A DNA stretch of 64,000 nucleotides from Photobacterium sp. SKA34 (GCF_000153325.1 NZ_CH724142.1:723189-787188); one strand, 5' to 3'. Numbered from the stretch's first letter, positions 26,102-35,117 are shown. Made by a program: numbers and translations. Notes: generated by a model from the letters alone, not told the origin.

Positions 26102-27904
26102 ATGGCGTTTGACTATGGGTCAATTGATTTAGGACTTAAAAATCCTTTTAAAACAGAAGGGAAAATAACAGCGGCTCGTGGCATTATTGTTATTTGCCTT
26201 GGTGCTTATGGGTTATTTTCAGCGGCAAAAACAGTAAGTCACAGTACGGTAGCGGGTTGGATAATGATCCTATTTGCCTTAGCTTTACTTATCAGTGGAT
26301 TAACAACTGCCTACCGTGGTATTTCAGCAACACTTAAGTATTTTGTTGGCCGTAATCATCCAACATCTTTAGCGCATAATCATAGCAACACATCAGAGCA
26401 CGCTTACCAAGAAGATGCTTATGTCGCCTACTCTGAAGGGACAATTACCGATATGCTCATTGGTCGTAAAAATGCGACTTTTGTCGAACCAACTGGGTTT
26501 ATTGCACATGCATTGCATAGTATTTTCCCTAGCCTAATCTACATGCCCTACCCTATCCGTAATTTAGCTCAACGTTTATGTGCCGCTTGGACGAATACGA
26601 TTGTCGCTTTATTATGTTATGGCTTTGTCGCTTTTATTTCCCTAACTGGCTTTATTGGCTCGCTCGGTAAACAAGTATTTCCTGTTTATTCAGTGGTACT
26701 GACATTGGGGTTATTATGCATGTGGATTTTAACCAGTTTACGACTTAACCGTATGTCGCAAACACGTGTGCCTCGTTTATCTAACAGTGAATTTATTCGT
26801 ACTCTGATTGCTGCTGTTGTATTACCCATTGCAATTGGGTTAGCACTGAAACTGGCGATGCTTGTTGCTGGAGCAACTCGAGTCACCCATTTTATTAGCT
26901 ACTTCACCAACCTACATAATACGATGTTTATCTGTGCGATTATCATAGGTGCAGCCATTGTCACCATTATTGTGGCACTCATGCTTAATAAGCGTTTATC
27001 GCTATCTAATCCAAACGTGGAAGTTTCAGAACTACGTGAGAACTGGCAAGAATCAGTCCACCCAAACGAAGTATTTATCAACCTTGATAATCTCGTTATG
27101 GCAAATCGTCGCTATAAAGAAGTGCCTAACCGTGTTTATAAAGAACTCAAGCCAACATTAGAAGAACAAGTTCAAGCAAAAGGCAGTTTTGCAGGAGAAA
27201 CACTTCAAGAAGTACAACCAAAGTATAAAGCGATTGAAGTCGATCAAGCATTAGATAGCACTCGAATATTTAGCTTAATTACTGGTAACCTTCTTCTTGT
27301 TGGTGCAGCGGTTACCGTTCTGTTTGCCGCACTGTCAATAACAGGTGTTGTTACAGGTAGTCACACTGTAACTAAAGTGACACAACTTTTCTTTGTTGCT
27401 TGTATCTTAAAAGCACTGGGTAGCATTTTATCTAATGCTAGCCATTTGTTTTTTGCCGAAATGCTGTTTGAAAGCAATATTATCTATTTAAAAGTAGAGG
27501 GTACGTTTACTGAATCAAGAATCTCGACAGGTAATAGTATTCATGACTCGACTCGTTCTGAGAATATTTTAGTCCGTTCAAGTCTTACACCATGGATTAT
27601 TGTTAGCCGTATTATTAGTAGCTCATTTGCTTCATCTGGGACAAATAACCTTGAGCACCCTCGATTTATTTTAGAAATGCACAAAAATGATCGTGAGCTA
27701 GAGAGTATTCGAGGTGATTTAGTCAGTTTCTTAAAAGACAGAGAATCTATCGCTGCAATCACCAGCCAACGTGATTTGATGAACACTTCTCAAATTCATG
27801 AAATTAACCAGCAAACTCGCGGAAGCAATATGTCGATTAATCATCATGATGAAGAAATAGGTGGTTATATTCATCGTGAACACGAAGATAAATACCCACA
27901 GTAA
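26102..27904 (+). CDS. uncharacterised large membrane protein, about eight helices
   Basis: A 600-residue protein I cannot place in a named family. Hydrophobic segments lie near residues 25-42, 50-75, 165-185, 195-215, 235-260, 275-300, 390-415 and 425-450. Between the sixth and seventh is a charged cytoplasm-like domain, and the last 130 residues are hydrophilic, ending in a His/Asp/Glu-rich tail (NHHDEEIGGYIHREHED). The frame is open from two TTG codons at 26096, but GGAG at 26091-26094 is best placed for ATG 26102. It is flanked by the divergent MscS-like gene and a terminator, so it is probably a single-gene unit. Confidence 0.8.
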   Translation: MAFDYGSIDLGLKNPFKTEGKITAARGIIVICLGAYGLFSAAKTVSHSTVAGWIMILFALALLISGLTTAYRGISATLKYFVGRNHPTSLAHNHSNTSEHAYQEDAYVAYSEGTITDMLIGRKNATFVEPTGFIAHALHSIFPSLIYMPYPIRNLAQRLCAAWTNTIVALLCYGFVAFISLTGFIGSLGKQVFPVYSVVLTLGLLCMWILTSLRLNRMSQTRVPRLSNSEFIRTLIAAVVLPIAIGLALKLAMLVAGATRVTHFISYFTNLHNTMFICAIIIGAAIVTIIVALMLNKRLSLSNPNVEVSELRENWQESVHPNEVFINLDNLVMANRRYKEVPNRVYKELKPTLEEQVQAKGSFAGETLQEVQPKYKAIEVDQALDSTRIFSLITGNLLLVGAAVTVLFAALSITGVVTGSHTVTKVTQLFFVACILKALGSILSNASHLFFAEMLFESNIIYLKVEGTFTESRISTGNSIHDSTRSENILVRSSLTPWIIVSRIISSSFASSGTNNLEHPRFILEMHKNDRELESIRGDLVSFLKDRESIAAITSQRDLMNTSQIHEINQQTRGSNMSINHHDEEIGGYIHREHEDKYPQ

Positions 27905-27926
27905 TTTTCTAGGTTCAAATTCATAT

Positions 27927-27962
27927 AAAAAGGAGAAAATATTTTATTATTTTCTCCTTTTT
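27927..27962 (+). terminator. terminator after the large membrane protein gene
   Basis: AAAAAGGAGAAAAT and ATTTTCTCCTTTTT form a 14-bp perfect stem around an 8-base loop. Confidence 0.8.
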
Positions 27963-28146
27963 ATTTTATGCGCCATGTTTAATTAAATCATAATCACAAC
28001 TTAAAAATAATTACGCATTTTTGCTCCGGCAATCCATGCAATATTAGTGTGCATCAACCTGAAAAAATTATATGACGGACATCACATTTTATATTTCATT
28101 CAACTGTAAGAATATTTGTTCAATGCATATAATCTAACGATAATTA

Positions 28147-29616
28147 ATGAAAAATATCACATTACTTTCTGCACTTATTTCTTCAGCTATTACTGTACCA
28201 GCTTTTGCCTGCACAACGATTTTAGTGGGTAACCAAGCAACAACTGATGGATCTTTTATTGTTGCACGCAATGAAGACTATCAAGCCAATAATGCAAAAC
28301 AGTTTATTTATCATCCCGCTGAAGCGAAACAAAAAGCTGATTTCAAATCAAACGCCAATGACTTTACTTACCCAGCAGCAGAAAATGCACTGGAGTACAC
28401 TTCATTGTCAGATTTCGACACCCATGGTACCAGTATGGGTGAAGCTGGATTTAACTCTGCTGGGGTTGGTATGTCTTCAACCGAAACCATTTATAACGGT
28501 GCTCAAGCACTCGCGGTTGACCCGTATGTAACCAAGACAGGTATTGGTGAAGATGCGATTGAGAATGTCGTTTTACCACGTGTAAAAACAGCCAAAGAAG
28601 GCGTTGAACTGTTAGGCAAGATCATTGAGAAACAGGGCGCATCTGAAGGCTTTGGCGTTGCCTTTGTTGATAAAACAGGTATTTGGTATTTAGAAACTGG
28701 CAGTGGTCACCAATGGATGGCACAAAAGATCCCAGCCGATAAATATTTCGTTTCAGCCAACCAAGGTCGATTAACTACCTATAAACCGCATAATCCCGAT
28801 TATTTAGCCTCTCCAACGCTAGTTAGCTTTGCCGAACAACATGCCTTATACACTCCAGTTACAGGAGAGGCTTTTAATTTCCACAAAGCTTATTCGCAAG
28901 ATACCAAGAATGATAAAACGTACAATTACCCTCGCGTTTGGACGTTGCAACAAATATATACAAAGGGCTTAAATACAAAGATAACGCAAGGTAAGGGTTT
29001 CCATGTATTTTTAAAACCAAGTCATAAATTATCTGTTGCAGATGTTGAGCAAGGGTTACGAAATCACTATCAAGGTACGTCACACGACCCGTACGCAAAT
29101 AGCAATCCGAAAGAAGCATACCGACCAATATCCGTATTTAGAACCCAAGAATCACACATATTACAAGTCCGCCCTAATCTGCCTATCGCTATCGGTGAAA
29201 CCGAATACACTGCGTATGGGATGACAGCACTCAGCGTTTATATTCCTTACTATCAAGGTATGACAGAAGTGCCTAAAGTATTAACGATTGGCACAGATAA
29301 AGCCGACAACCTATCAGCTAACTGGCAGTTCCGTAAGTTACAAACCATTGCCATGACCAACTGGAGTGAGTTCTCGCCAATTGTTCAAAAAGCCTATCAA
29401 CAATTTGAACAGCAAACTGCCGTTAAGCAAAAAGAGCTTGAAAAGCAGTACCTTGCGATATACAAAAAGCAACCTAAACAAGCACAAGCATTAATCAATC
29501 AATTTGAACAAAAAACAGTTGATAACGCATTAGCATTAACCAATAAATTAACCAATACCTTATTGACCAAAATGACCCATAGCACCGATATGCTGTATCA
29601 CTTTAAAGGCGCATAA
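28147..29616 (+). CDS. secreted C69 family dipeptidase
   Basis: N-terminal-nucleophile peptidase of family C69 (PepD type), which cleaves dipeptides. The 489-residue precursor has a signal peptide ending PAFA, and the next residue is Cys22 in CTTILVGNQATTDGS. Signal cleavage would therefore expose the catalytic cysteine as the new N-terminus. Other family blocks are ARNEDY (about residues 40-45), GTSMGEAGFNSAGVGMS and WYLETGSGHQW. The C-terminal 80 residues are Gln/Lys-rich and probably coiled. It has its own terminator-like sequence downstream and is followed by the peroxidase gene. Confidence 0.9.
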   Translation: MKNITLLSALISSAITVPAFACTTILVGNQATTDGSFIVARNEDYQANNAKQFIYHPAEAKQKADFKSNANDFTYPAAENALEYTSLSDFDTHGTSMGEAGFNSAGVGMSSTETIYNGAQALAVDPYVTKTGIGEDAIENVVLPRVKTAKEGVELLGKIIEKQGASEGFGVAFVDKTGIWYLETGSGHQWMAQKIPADKYFVSANQGRLTTYKPHNPDYLASPTLVSFAEQHALYTPVTGEAFNFHKAYSQDTKNDKTYNYPRVWTLQQIYTKGLNTKITQGKGFHVFLKPSHKLSVADVEQGLRNHYQGTSHDPYANSNPKEAYRPISVFRTQESHILQVRPNLPIAIGETEYTAYGMTALSVYIPYYQGMTEVPKVLTIGTDKADNLSANWQFRKLQTIAMTNWSEFSPIVQKAYQQFEQQTAVKQKELEKQYLAIYKKQPKQAQALINQFEQKTVDNALALTNKLTNTLLTKMTHSTDMLYHFKGA

Positions 29617-29648
29617 GTTAGTAATACATAAGCACTAGCAATAAATGA

Positions 29649-29693
29649 GAGATAGCCCAAGGTTATAAAATTAAGGGGTTATTTCTCGTTTTT
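29649..29693 (+). terminator. possible weak terminator after the C69 peptidase
   Basis: GAGATAgCCC can pair imperfectly with GGGgTTATtTCTC, followed by GTTTTT. The stem has mismatches and bulges. Confidence 0.4.
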
Positions 29694-29787
29694 ATCTTTT
29701 CAATGTCGCACTTTGAAACAATATTTATACCTATTTTTTTTCCGCATCTTATATCATTTGCTCATTCTGTTATGAGCACTCTCGACA

Positions 29788-30903
29788 ATGCAACCACTAC
29801 TCACCTTTCTTAGCCTTATTGTTATTGTCTTTATTCCTTGTTCTGCATTGGCAAAAACAAGTGAGCAACAAGCTCAGATCACCTTAGGTCGCTATTTATT
29901 TAATGATGTTCGCTTATCAAAGCCCGGCAATCGCAGTTGTGCCCTTTGTCATGCCGTCGATCTAGGTTGGACAAATCGATTCAGCAAAGTGCCAGATATC
30001 AATGGCAATCCAACGACACTAAACACGCCAGCATTACTCAATGTTGCCCATTATGACCAATTCATGCAGAGTCACGAAGGGTTGCATACATTAGAACAAG
30101 CTATTTTGTTACCTTTGTTTGGCACCACCCCAACAGAAATGGAGATGACAGAGCCGTTATTACTGCAACGTTTACAACAAGCATCTGATATCTATACCCC
30201 ACTATTTGAAGCCAGCTATCAATCAGCAGATTTCACAACCCAAAAAGTCATTAACGCATTAGCTAAGTATGTAGAAACAATTCAAAGTGTTGATACGCCC
30301 TATCACCGTTATTTATCAGGTGATACTAATGCACTGAATAAAGAACAACAGCAAGGATTAACCCTATTCAATAGTGATCGCCTTAAATGCTCACAGTGCC
30401 ATGGTGGTGAGCTATTAAATACCCCTAAAAACAACGCCGATCAACTTTATGTCAGCACAGGGTTGTACGGTATAAAAAATAAAGATGGCAAATACTTATA
30501 CCCTGAAAATGAACGTGGCAAAGCCAGCTTTAGCCATAAAGAAAGTGACGACGGAAAATACCGTATACCTTCATTGATCAATGTGAGCGAAACAGCACCT
30601 TGGGGACATGATGGCAGCGTACAATCGCTAGAGCAGTATATTGAACATTATGCTACCGGTGGACGAATACTGACGATAGGAAAAAATGCAGGAGATGGTC
30701 GTTATCATCTCAATAAAGATAACAAGATTTCAGGCTTTAGTTTATCGAATAAAGAGAAAAAAGCGCTCGTTGCCTTTCTCAATAGCTTAACCATAACTCG
30801 ACTACCAGCACATCAACACCAAGATCCCTTTTGCCAGTTAGTCCCATTAAAAAATAAAAAAGACAGCCCGAACTGTCTTCCACCTTTTAAAGTGAAGTCA
30901 TGA
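29788..30903 (+). CDS. di-heme cytochrome c peroxidase (MauG/CcpA family)
   Basis: Periplasmic di-heme protein that reduces hydrogen peroxide or oxidises a partner protein. The 371-residue precursor has a signal peptide (SLIVIVFIPCSALA) and two heme c attachment motifs, CALCH (residues 51-55) and CSQCH (residues 201-205). Between them is the conserved LNTPALLNVAHYDQFM segment. The C-terminal domain contains IPSLINVSETAPWGHDGSV, with the usual motif of this family. Its stop overlaps the start of the next gene (ATGA), so the two are translationally coupled. Confidence 0.92.
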   Translation: MQPLLTFLSLIVIVFIPCSALAKTSEQQAQITLGRYLFNDVRLSKPGNRSCALCHAVDLGWTNRFSKVPDINGNPTTLNTPALLNVAHYDQFMQSHEGLHTLEQAILLPLFGTTPTEMEMTEPLLLQRLQQASDIYTPLFEASYQSADFTTQKVINALAKYVETIQSVDTPYHRYLSGDTNALNKEQQQGLTLFNSDRLKCSQCHGGELLNTPKNNADQLYVSTGLYGIKNKDGKYLYPENERGKASFSHKESDDGKYRIPSLINVSETAPWGHDGSVQSLEQYIEHYATGGRILTIGKNAGDGRYHLNKDNKISGFSLSNKEKKALVAFLNSLTITRLPAHQHQDPFCQLVPLKNKKDSPNCLPPFKVKS

Positions 30904-31412
30904 ACACCATAAACAAGACCATGAAAAAGACGATTCAGCTAGTAGCATTAAGCACCTTGCTAAGCCAATCAATGGCCGTAAGTGCGAACACCGACATTAA
31001 TCCTGAACACAAAGGGCGTAATGATTATTTTGCCAAAAGTTATCAGCCACTATGTAACTTGCCAACAAAGACCATTGCTACAGCTTCAACACTTGAAGAG
31101 GCCAGCCAGCAAGAATTTATTTTAAATAAAGAATTAGGTTTATCCACCCAACTAAATAGCCAAGGCGAAGCTTATATTCAACTAGCGATCAAAGAATGGA
31201 ATGAGAAGTTTATCGTGGGTGTTACACCTAAAACCCACGTATCGATGGCAGGTGCAGATATTCAAGGCTCAGATATTGTTAACTTGCAATGTGCAGAGCC
31301 ATCACAATACCTTACCCACTTAAATACCCACGAATGGGGAAGCTATACTCTGAAACTCACAGGTAAGCCAAACCAGTTAGTGAAAGTGCAAATCACCACA
31401 ACAGAGCAGTAG
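30900..31412 (+). CDS. exported protein coupled to the di-heme peroxidase
   Basis: Unrecognised family. The protein has up to 170 residues and a signal peptide (LVALSTLLSQSMAVSA). Two cysteines in the mature part (PLCNLP and VNLQCAEP) could form a disulfide. ATG 30900 overlaps the peroxidase stop; ATG 30921 (MKKTIQLVALS) is an equally reasonable start that gives a standard signal peptide. Coupling to the peroxidase suggests a periplasmic partner, for example an accessory or target of the peroxidase, but nothing in the sequence shows this directly. Confidence 0.75.
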   Translation: MNTINKTMKKTIQLVALSTLLSQSMAVSANTDINPEHKGRNDYFAKSYQPLCNLPTKTIATASTLEEASQQEFILNKELGLSTQLNSQGEAYIQLAIKEWNEKFIVGVTPKTHVSMAGADIQGSDIVNLQCAEPSQYLTHLNTHEWGSYTLKLTGKPNQLVKVQITTTEQ

Positions 31413-31416
31413 AAAC

Positions 31417-31443
31417 AAGCCTGAGCAATCATTGCTTAGGCTT
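31417..31443. terminator. convergent hairpin
   Basis: AAGCCTgAGCAA and TTGCTtAGGCTT pair around a 3-base loop with one mismatch, between two convergent genes. Confidence 0.6.
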
Positions 31444-31455
31444 ATACTTTCAAAC

Positions 31456-31740
31456 TTATAGACCTGTGTTGCGGTGGTATTCTTGCTCAGCAAACTCTTT
31501 GCCTTTTTGTGCCGCTGCCGCACATGACTCTGGTGCAATATCACCACGCTCAGTCACATATTGCTTAAGCTCCGCCGCTTTCTCTTTGCGATTAAAAAAC
31601 TCATGATAGCCAATATTTTTACATAGCTCCCATGACGATACACCCGTTGCATTTTTTAATGTATAGCTATTTGATGGCGTTCCAGCACAGCCCACTAGCC
31701 CGAACGCAATCAGTGAAAATAACACCTGCTTTTTCATCAA
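31456..31740 (-). CDS. hypothetical small lipoprotein
   Basis: A 94-residue protein with a clear lipoprotein signal: MMKKQVLFSLIAFGLVGCAG, lipobox LVGC with the lipid-bearing Cys18. The mature part has two further cysteines (WELCKN and PESCAAAAQ) that could form a disulfide. Family not recognised. It converges on the peroxidase partner gene and is probably a single-gene unit. Confidence 0.75.
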   Translation of the reverse strand: MMKKQVLFSLIAFGLVGCAGTPSNSYTLKNATGVSSWELCKNIGYHEFFNRKEKAAELKQYVTERGDIAPESCAAAAQKGKEFAEQEYHRNTGL

Positions 31741-31950
31741 AAATCCTTTATTTCAACTTTATCTCAATGATTTGACATACAATATCACACCATCTCTTAC
31801 TTATGTTTTAGTATAAACATGATAATGATTCAAAGCTTCATTATTGATTAGACGTTAATTGGATAATTTCCTAATATACGCATGGTTCAAATACGTTTAT
31901 GATCGTTGCTAATGTAACCTTCATCGCTAGAGCTATTTTTAGGATTCACC

Positions 31951-32331
31951 ATGAGCAATTTTAATCTTTATACCGCCCTTTTACCTTGTTTCGATTGCCG
32001 TCAACAAAAAGCAGAAGCAAGCTTAGGTTGGCTAACCCCTGCTATGCATGAAGCGGTTCTTGCGCAAGTAAATACCATCATTACAGCGAGCAATGATTAC
32101 CCTGATGATCTTGTTACCACTGTCACCTGTTCTGTTGATGAAGCTAAGTATTACCTATTGTTAAATGCATTCGCTTATTCAGAAGAAGAAATGCAAACAA
32201 CGGGCGTAGATCCTGACGACCTTGTTGAAATTGAAAAAGAAATCAAAGCAAACAAGAATGCTGATGGCATGATTGAGCTTGAGCATGACATTGCGCTACA
32301 AGGCTGTACTGCGTGCTGCTCTGACGCATAA
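31951..32331 (+). CDS. uncharacterised Cys-rich protein, paralogue of 38563-38958
   Basis: A 126-residue acidic protein with CxxC motifs at both ends: LPCFDC (about residues 11-16) and QGCTACC (about residues 117-123). Between lie LGWLTPAMHEAVLAQV, an acidic linker and DEAKYYLLLNAFAYSEEE. The same layout (LPCFxC, LGWxTPxM, YYLLLN/DYLLLN, IALQxCxxC) occurs in the protein at 38563-38958, so the two are paralogues. The four cysteines probably bind zinc or another metal. AGGA sits seven bases before the ATG. Function unknown; no operon partner here. Confidence 0.8.
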   Translation: MSNFNLYTALLPCFDCRQQKAEASLGWLTPAMHEAVLAQVNTIITASNDYPDDLVTTVTCSVDEAKYYLLLNAFAYSEEEMQTTGVDPDDLVEIEKEIKANKNADGMIELEHDIALQGCTACCSDA

Positions 32332-32344
32332 TTCCATATTATTT

Positions 32345-32373
32345 ACTATGGTGTACGCTATGTACGCCATAGT
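32345..32373. terminator. hairpin after the Cys-rich gene
   Basis: ACTATGGTGTAC and GTACGCCATAGT form a 12-bp stem with one G-U pair around GCTAT. No T run follows, so termination is uncertain. Confidence 0.4.
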
Positions 32374-32474
32374 CATACTTCCCCTTTCTCCTTAACATAC
32401 CGCCTAAGACTTGAAATTACGCTGACTAGCCCCATTTTATTAATATGACAATTAATAATAAGAGCAAAAGTAAG

Positions 32475-33128
32475 ATGAACAGCCCTATTTTAGATGACTT
32501 AAATTGGCGTTATACCACCAAGAGTTACGATCCTAATAAAACCATCTCAACAGAAAATATTGCCATCATTTCAGAAGCACTTCGCTTATCGGCATCATCA
32601 ATCAACTCGCAGCCATGGCGCTTTATTATTTTAGAATCAGATGATGCTAAACAACGATTTAGCAATACCTTTGAGACTAAGTTTTTAGCCAATAAACCTC
32701 ACGCAACTAACGCCAGCCATATCATTTTATTTACTCACAACCCTCATTATTCTGTTGAAGATTTTGAAGCCGTGATTGATAAAAATATTCTTGATGGTCG
32801 AATTAAGCCAGAGAAAAAAGACGATGCCGTGAGTAAGTTTAGCTTTGCGGATTTATACACCGAGCCGAGTGGTTACAATGCTAATTGGACAAAAGCACAA
32901 CTGTATCTTGCTTTCGGTAATATTCTGCATGTTCTTGCACGATTAAAAATAGATTCAACGCCACTTGAAGGTATTGACGTAAAGCGTGTTGAGAAAGAAT
33001 TCAGCCAAGAGTTAGATGGCTTCTCATGCCCTGTCGCACTCGCGATTGGCTACCATGATGAGTCTGATTTTAACGCTCGCTTACCTAAATCTCGTATGCC
33101 ATTAGAAACCGTTGTTCATAAAATATAA
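32475..33128 (+). CDS. NfsB-like NAD(P)H nitroreductase
   Basis: Flavin-dependent nitroreductase/quinone reductase of the oxygen-insensitive NfsB group. The 217-residue protein aligns with E. coli NfsB: NWRYTTKSYDPNK near the N-terminus, the FMN-binding SSINSQPWRFIIL (about residues 38-50), ASHIILFTHN, and the C-terminal PVALAIGYHDESDFNARLPKSR. The reading frame is open from ATG 32445, but family similarity begins at ATG 32475 (MNSPILDDL), which I prefer. Single gene with its own terminator. Confidence 0.88.
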   Translation: MNSPILDDLNWRYTTKSYDPNKTISTENIAIISEALRLSASSINSQPWRFIILESDDAKQRFSNTFETKFLANKPHATNASHIILFTHNPHYSVEDFEAVIDKNILDGRIKPEKKDDAVSKFSFADLYTEPSGYNANWTKAQLYLAFGNILHVLARLKIDSTPLEGIDVKRVEKEFSQELDGFSCPVALAIGYHDESDFNARLPKSRMPLETVVHKI

Positions 33129-33157
33129 CAGCTAGAGATCTAACCGCTAGTAGAATG

Positions 33158-33186
33158 AAAAAGCTGCTCGTAGCAGCTTTTTCTTT
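33158..33186 (+). terminator. terminator after the nitroreductase gene
   Basis: AAAAAGCTGCT and AGCAGCTTTTT, a perfect 11-bp stem around CGT, followed by cttttatc. Confidence 0.9.
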
Positions 33187-33280
33187 TATCTCTATTATTA
33201 ACCATTTCTAAATAAGCTTTCAAAAGTATTTAAGTAAATAATGACAAAAGTATCGATATATCTATATATGATACAAGTAT

Positions 33281-33329
33281 TATGAGTTAGCCGTATCGAC
33301 TAACTCATAATTGGACATATATGAGTTAG
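33281..33329. repeat. triple alternating inverted repeat, copy A
   Basis: TATGAGTTAG (33281-33290), CTAACTCATA (33300-33309) and TATGAGTTAG again (33320-33329). The middle element is perfectly complementary to both outer ones, so either of two 10-bp hairpins can form. A related copy lies at 34523-34583 on the other side of the DUF1919 gene. The rest of the 340-base spacer (33129-33468) holds no gene that I can see. Confidence 0.75.
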
Positions 33330-33468
33330 AGAATTAGCTCTATTTGAGTTGGAATCTATTAGGAAAAGTATAGATAACTTCTCCATAAAGCATCTTCAAA
33401 GTAAAAACTGCCAATATGGACAGTCATTTAACATTAATTCTATTTATGCGTACTAGAAGCTAAACGGT

Positions 33469-34098
33469 TTATCTATTATTTTGAAGTTTATTTAAAAATG
33501 ATATTGGTGACGTTGTTTTTAAAAAAGACTTCCATTCATTTTGAACTTCATTTCCCTCCTCACCTTTCAACTTTAAATTAGAGTTAATTTTATAGCTTTT
33601 AGATGAAAGCATCACTTTCTTACTAAAACGGAGCAGATCAAATTCTTGAATTAATTCACTTGTACACAGATCTCGATCGCAAAACTTTATTATTAGATTA
33701 TTCTTATTTAATTTTTTTAACCTTCGATACCATTTAGAACGTGCTTCTTCATTCGTTTTATAATGTAAAAAATGAATTTCCACATCTCCACCAAGTAGCG
33801 CTATAGGATAAGTTCCATAAGTTTTATATTTTATAAGTTCTTCTTTGTACTTGGATTCACTTGGATTAATAAAATTCAAATCACTATTAAGATAATAATC
33901 TAATTTTTTTAGCATCCTAATATAATCGGGAGAAAAAACAAATAGACCCACAAATGGAGTTTTATAAGGGATATCAAAATATTGATACATAGACCCCCCC
34001 CAACAGTTATCACTAATAATTGAAAAGTCTTTTTCTATTAAATAAAACTTTGCAAAGTTACCCCTAACTTTTCTAACTATTTTTTTTATAAAAGACAT
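33469..34098 (-). CDS. DUF1919 family protein, likely surface polysaccharide related
   Basis: A 209-residue protein with the DUF1919 signature FSIISDNCWGGSMYQYF followed by PYKTPFVGLFVFSPDYIR (about residues 25-60). Later come YPIALLGGDVEIHFLHY and EEARSKWYRRL, also family-like. DUF1919 genes are usually found in capsule or exopolysaccharide clusters; no such cluster is present here, so it looks like a stray or transferred gene. Base composition is visibly more AT-rich than its neighbours, with runs of Lys, Asn and Ile codons. It lies between two copies of a short inverted-repeat element and upstream of the IS66 element. Confidence 0.8.
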   Translation of the reverse strand: MSFIKKIVRKVRGNFAKFYLIEKDFSIISDNCWGGSMYQYFDIPYKTPFVGLFVFSPDYIRMLKKLDYYLNSDLNFINPSESKYKEELIKYKTYGTYPIALLGGDVEIHFLHYKTNEEARSKWYRRLKKLNKNNLIIKFCDRDLCTSELIQEFDLLRFSKKVMLSSKSYKINSNLKLKGEEGNEVQNEWKSFLKTTSPISFLNKLQNNR

Positions 34099-34522
34099 TA
34101 ATGGTTCCGCTTCCTAACATATTGACATGAAGGATTATCCTACAATACTTGCGACATAAAAAATAGTCACTTTCGAAATGGTTTAAGCCCAAAAAGACTT
34201 ATCACTTAATAGTTTGTAGAATATTACTTTTTGTCAAAGTCACCTCTATTTAACATAAGGGTAACTTTCACGCACCTCATGAAAGAAGCTCAAGACAGCT
34301 TTACAGTAGAGCATTCATTTGTATAATTAAAAAGCTAATAAAATAAGAACAAATCTGACGTTTTAATTTTGCTAATGATGTTATTTTTCACCAGGCGTTG
34401 TTTACGAATGCCCCCTAAAAAGTGACGTTTAGCTAACAGATAAATTAGCCGGATAAAAACTAACCTAAAACTACGTTAATACGATATGAATAAATATTTG
34501 CTCTAAACAGTTTTAGGGCAAA
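34099..34522. other. AT-rich spacer upstream of the DUF1919 gene, no gene seen
   Basis: More than 400 bases without a supportable gene; only short interrupted frames on both strands. The composition resembles the DUF1919 gene and the region is probably accessory DNA or decayed remnants. Confidence 0.5.
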
Positions 34523-34583
34523 TATAAGTTAGCCGAATAACTAACTCATTTTAATAACTAAAAAATTTGTAGACATAAGTTAG
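34523..34583. repeat. triple alternating inverted repeat, copy B
   Basis: TATAAGTTAG (34523-34532), CTAACTCATT (34541-34550) and CATAAGTTAG (34574-34583). The order and orientation match copy A at 33281-33329, including the loop start CCG after the first element and a GACATA before the third. Stems have one or two mismatches here. Confidence 0.6.
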
Positions 34584-34644
34584 ATTGCGCTCCGTACAAT
34601 ACGCAATAGTTTTTTGTAAATTTCAGGATAAATGCTATCCCCAT

Positions 34645-34851
34645 TTACTCATCTTTATTGATACCCAATATTTTATCGTACCAAACTATAATTCTTTCAG
34701 CATAGAGAGTCAAAATACCCACACCTAGCAATAGGAGAATATAGATCCATCCAAGCCAGTTAAAAAAATTTCGGTACATTTGGAGCAATAACGGCGGCTA
34801 CACTACCAAGCGACATTAATAAAAAACTATTTCCCAAAATGCTTTATTCAT
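34645..34851 (-). pseudogene. frameshifted small membrane-protein gene
   Basis: On the minus strand, ATG 34851 gives MNKAFWE and then a stop a few codons later. One base shift after that point opens a frame that runs NSFLLMSLGSVAAVIAP, NWLGWIYILLLLGVGILTLY and ends YDKILGINKDE with TAA at 34645. The joined product would be about 68 residues with two membrane helices, which looks like a real protein interrupted by a single-base deletion. An intact shorter start at an internal ATG (about 57 residues) cannot be excluded. Family not recognised. Confidence 0.5.
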
Positions 34852-35029
34852 AGCAAAACTCTAACTTTAGTTAATAGAACACCAACGTTAGCATGCATTT
34901 TATATCTCCAAAGTCAGCGTACCGCGACCTTACAAAGCTCGCTTGGGATACTTCTTTGTTAGAAACGGCAGTAATAGATTTTCAAACATCCACAATTAAA
35001 GCTAGTTGGTCTTAGAAAAGTAAACGCTA

Positions 35030-35037
35030 CTCTTAGG
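35030..35037. repeat. left 8-bp target-site duplication of the IS66 element
   Basis: CTCTTAGG, identical to 37430-37437; 8 bp is the length typical of IS66 family insertions. Confidence 0.9.
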
Positions 35038-35117
35038 GTAAGCGTGCCATAAACACCGCATTCTAATCACTTTACTCGAAGAATAAGATCAAATCTCCAA
35101 TCCAAAGGAGATTTAAA

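Noticed and set aside
33281-34583. Integron attC sites flanking the DUF1919 gene
   Set aside because: The elements contain GTTAG and CTAAC, but the core sites do not fit RYYYAAC/GTTRRRY and the pairing pattern is a triple repeat. No integrase gene is present.
35020-35027. GTAAACGC as the left end of the IS66 element
   Set aside because: It equals the right-end octamer, but only an end at 35038 gives a perfect 8-bp target duplication (CTCTTAGG).
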